A stretch of DNA of 5,389 nucleotides from DASYXZ01 sp035934315 (lineage in GTDB: Bacteria; Acidobacteriota; Terriglobia; UBA7540). Position numbers and translations under genes: made by a program. Below, in pieces: positions 5,233-5,389 of the stretch (positions within the stretch are counted from its first letter, which is position 1; every line of letters begins with the position of its first letter). Location: NCBI GenBank assembly GCA_035934315.1, contig DASYXZ010000260.1, positions 1 to 5,389 of the forward strand, given 5' to 3'. Under the pieces are notes generated by a model. It searched no databases, was not told the origin of the DNA, and saw nothing but the letters and a program-made list of their open reading frames with translations.

Positions 5233-5373
5233 AGGACAAAGTCCTCAGCACCCCCTGGCCCCACCCAAAACTCAGGAGGTAATCCGATGCCCTCGTCCTA
5301 AAGTTCCTCGACGGAGATTGATCGCCAATGTGACGTAAGACCGTTGAGAGAAACCTCTCCTCTGCCTATGCCA
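5233..5373 (+). other. Noncoding 3' part of the IS1182-like element
   Basis: This stretch joins the transposase stop to the right inverted repeat. It holds two short hairpins, AGGAC/GTCCT (5233-5237 and 5241-5245) and GAGAG/CTCTC (5346-5350 and 5355-5359). Neither is followed by a T-run, so no terminator is called. A strong ribosome-binding site, AGGAGG (5274-5279), lies 7 nt before a four-codon reading frame, ATG CCC TCG TCC TAA (5287-5301). Confidence 0.5.
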
Positions 5374-5389
5374 ATTGTTTCACAGCTTC
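5374..5389 (-). repeat. Right terminal inverted repeat of the IS1182-like element
   Basis: ATTGTTTCACAGCTTC is the exact reverse complement of 3374-3389. Its outermost base is the last base of the window, so possible further matching bases and the flanking target sequence cannot be seen. Confidence 0.9.

Larger units (their letters stand above)
3374..5389 (+). mobile_element. IS1182-like insertion sequence with an accessory gene
   Basis: The element is bounded by a perfect 16-bp inverted repeat, GAAGCTGTGAAACAAT at 3374-3389 and its reverse complement at 5374-5389, and has at least 2016 bp. The repeat may extend further, since the window stops at its outer base. It holds a promoter, an AbrB-like gene and a DDE transposase gene, all on the plus strand. 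It is visibly richer in GC than the flanking host DNA. Its length is at or slightly above the usual range that I know for IS1182 members, explained by the extra gene. No target duplication can be tested because the right flank is missing. Confidence 0.85.

Noticed and set aside
5328..5336. GTGACGTAA repeated in inverse orientation at 133-141
   Set aside because: A single 9-bp match between two different elements is within chance expectation and has no extended similarity.

Overview
The window looks like soil-type chromosomal DNA of a Gram-negative bacterium, most likely Acidobacteriota. That assignment is inferred from the gene set: a Tat-exported gluconate-2-dehydrogenase-subunit-3-like protein with a small cytochrome c, a Gfo/Idh/MocA oxidoreductase, and an eight-cysteine zinc-ribbon protein. 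No rRNA, tRNA or CRISPR array is visible. The host genes lie on the minus strand between about 142 and 3373, and a mobile element sits at each edge.

Left edge (1 to about 142): the minus strand carries a Shine-Dalgarno sequence, an ATG and the first 15 codons of a transposase that I read as IS256-like. They are preceded by a strongly structured leader and by a terminal-repeat-like sequence containing TGTGTAAAAG. The element runs out of the window to the left. Next to it, at 168-247, is an 80-bp nested palindrome resembling a REP or MITE repeat.

Middle (336-3149, minus strand, in transcription order): a Tat-signal subunit-3-like protein, then a monoheme exported cytochrome c whose ribosome-binding site lies in the end of the previous gene, then after 197 bp a Gfo/Idh/MocA oxidoreductase, then after 92 bp a zinc-ribbon protein of unknown role. 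The first two probably form the accessory and electron-transfer parts of a periplasmic sugar or polyol dehydrogenase. Its usual GMC flavoprotein subunit is not in the window. The Gfo/Idh/MocA enzyme could act on a related sugar in the cytoplasm, but nothing here proves that the two are linked.

Right edge (3374-5389): a GC-rich IS1182-like insertion sequence, bounded by a perfect 16-bp inverted repeat whose right copy ends on the last base of the window. It contains a promoter with a 14-bp perfect palindrome between -35 and -10, a small AbrB/MazE-like swapped-hairpin protein gene, and an overlapping 522-residue DDE transposase gene. The best candidate for something undescribed here is this arrangement of DNA-binding protein, palindromic promoter and overlapping transposase. 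It suggests an insertion sequence that represses its own promoter. Because both edges coincide with insertion sequences, the window may be a whole contig broken at repeats.
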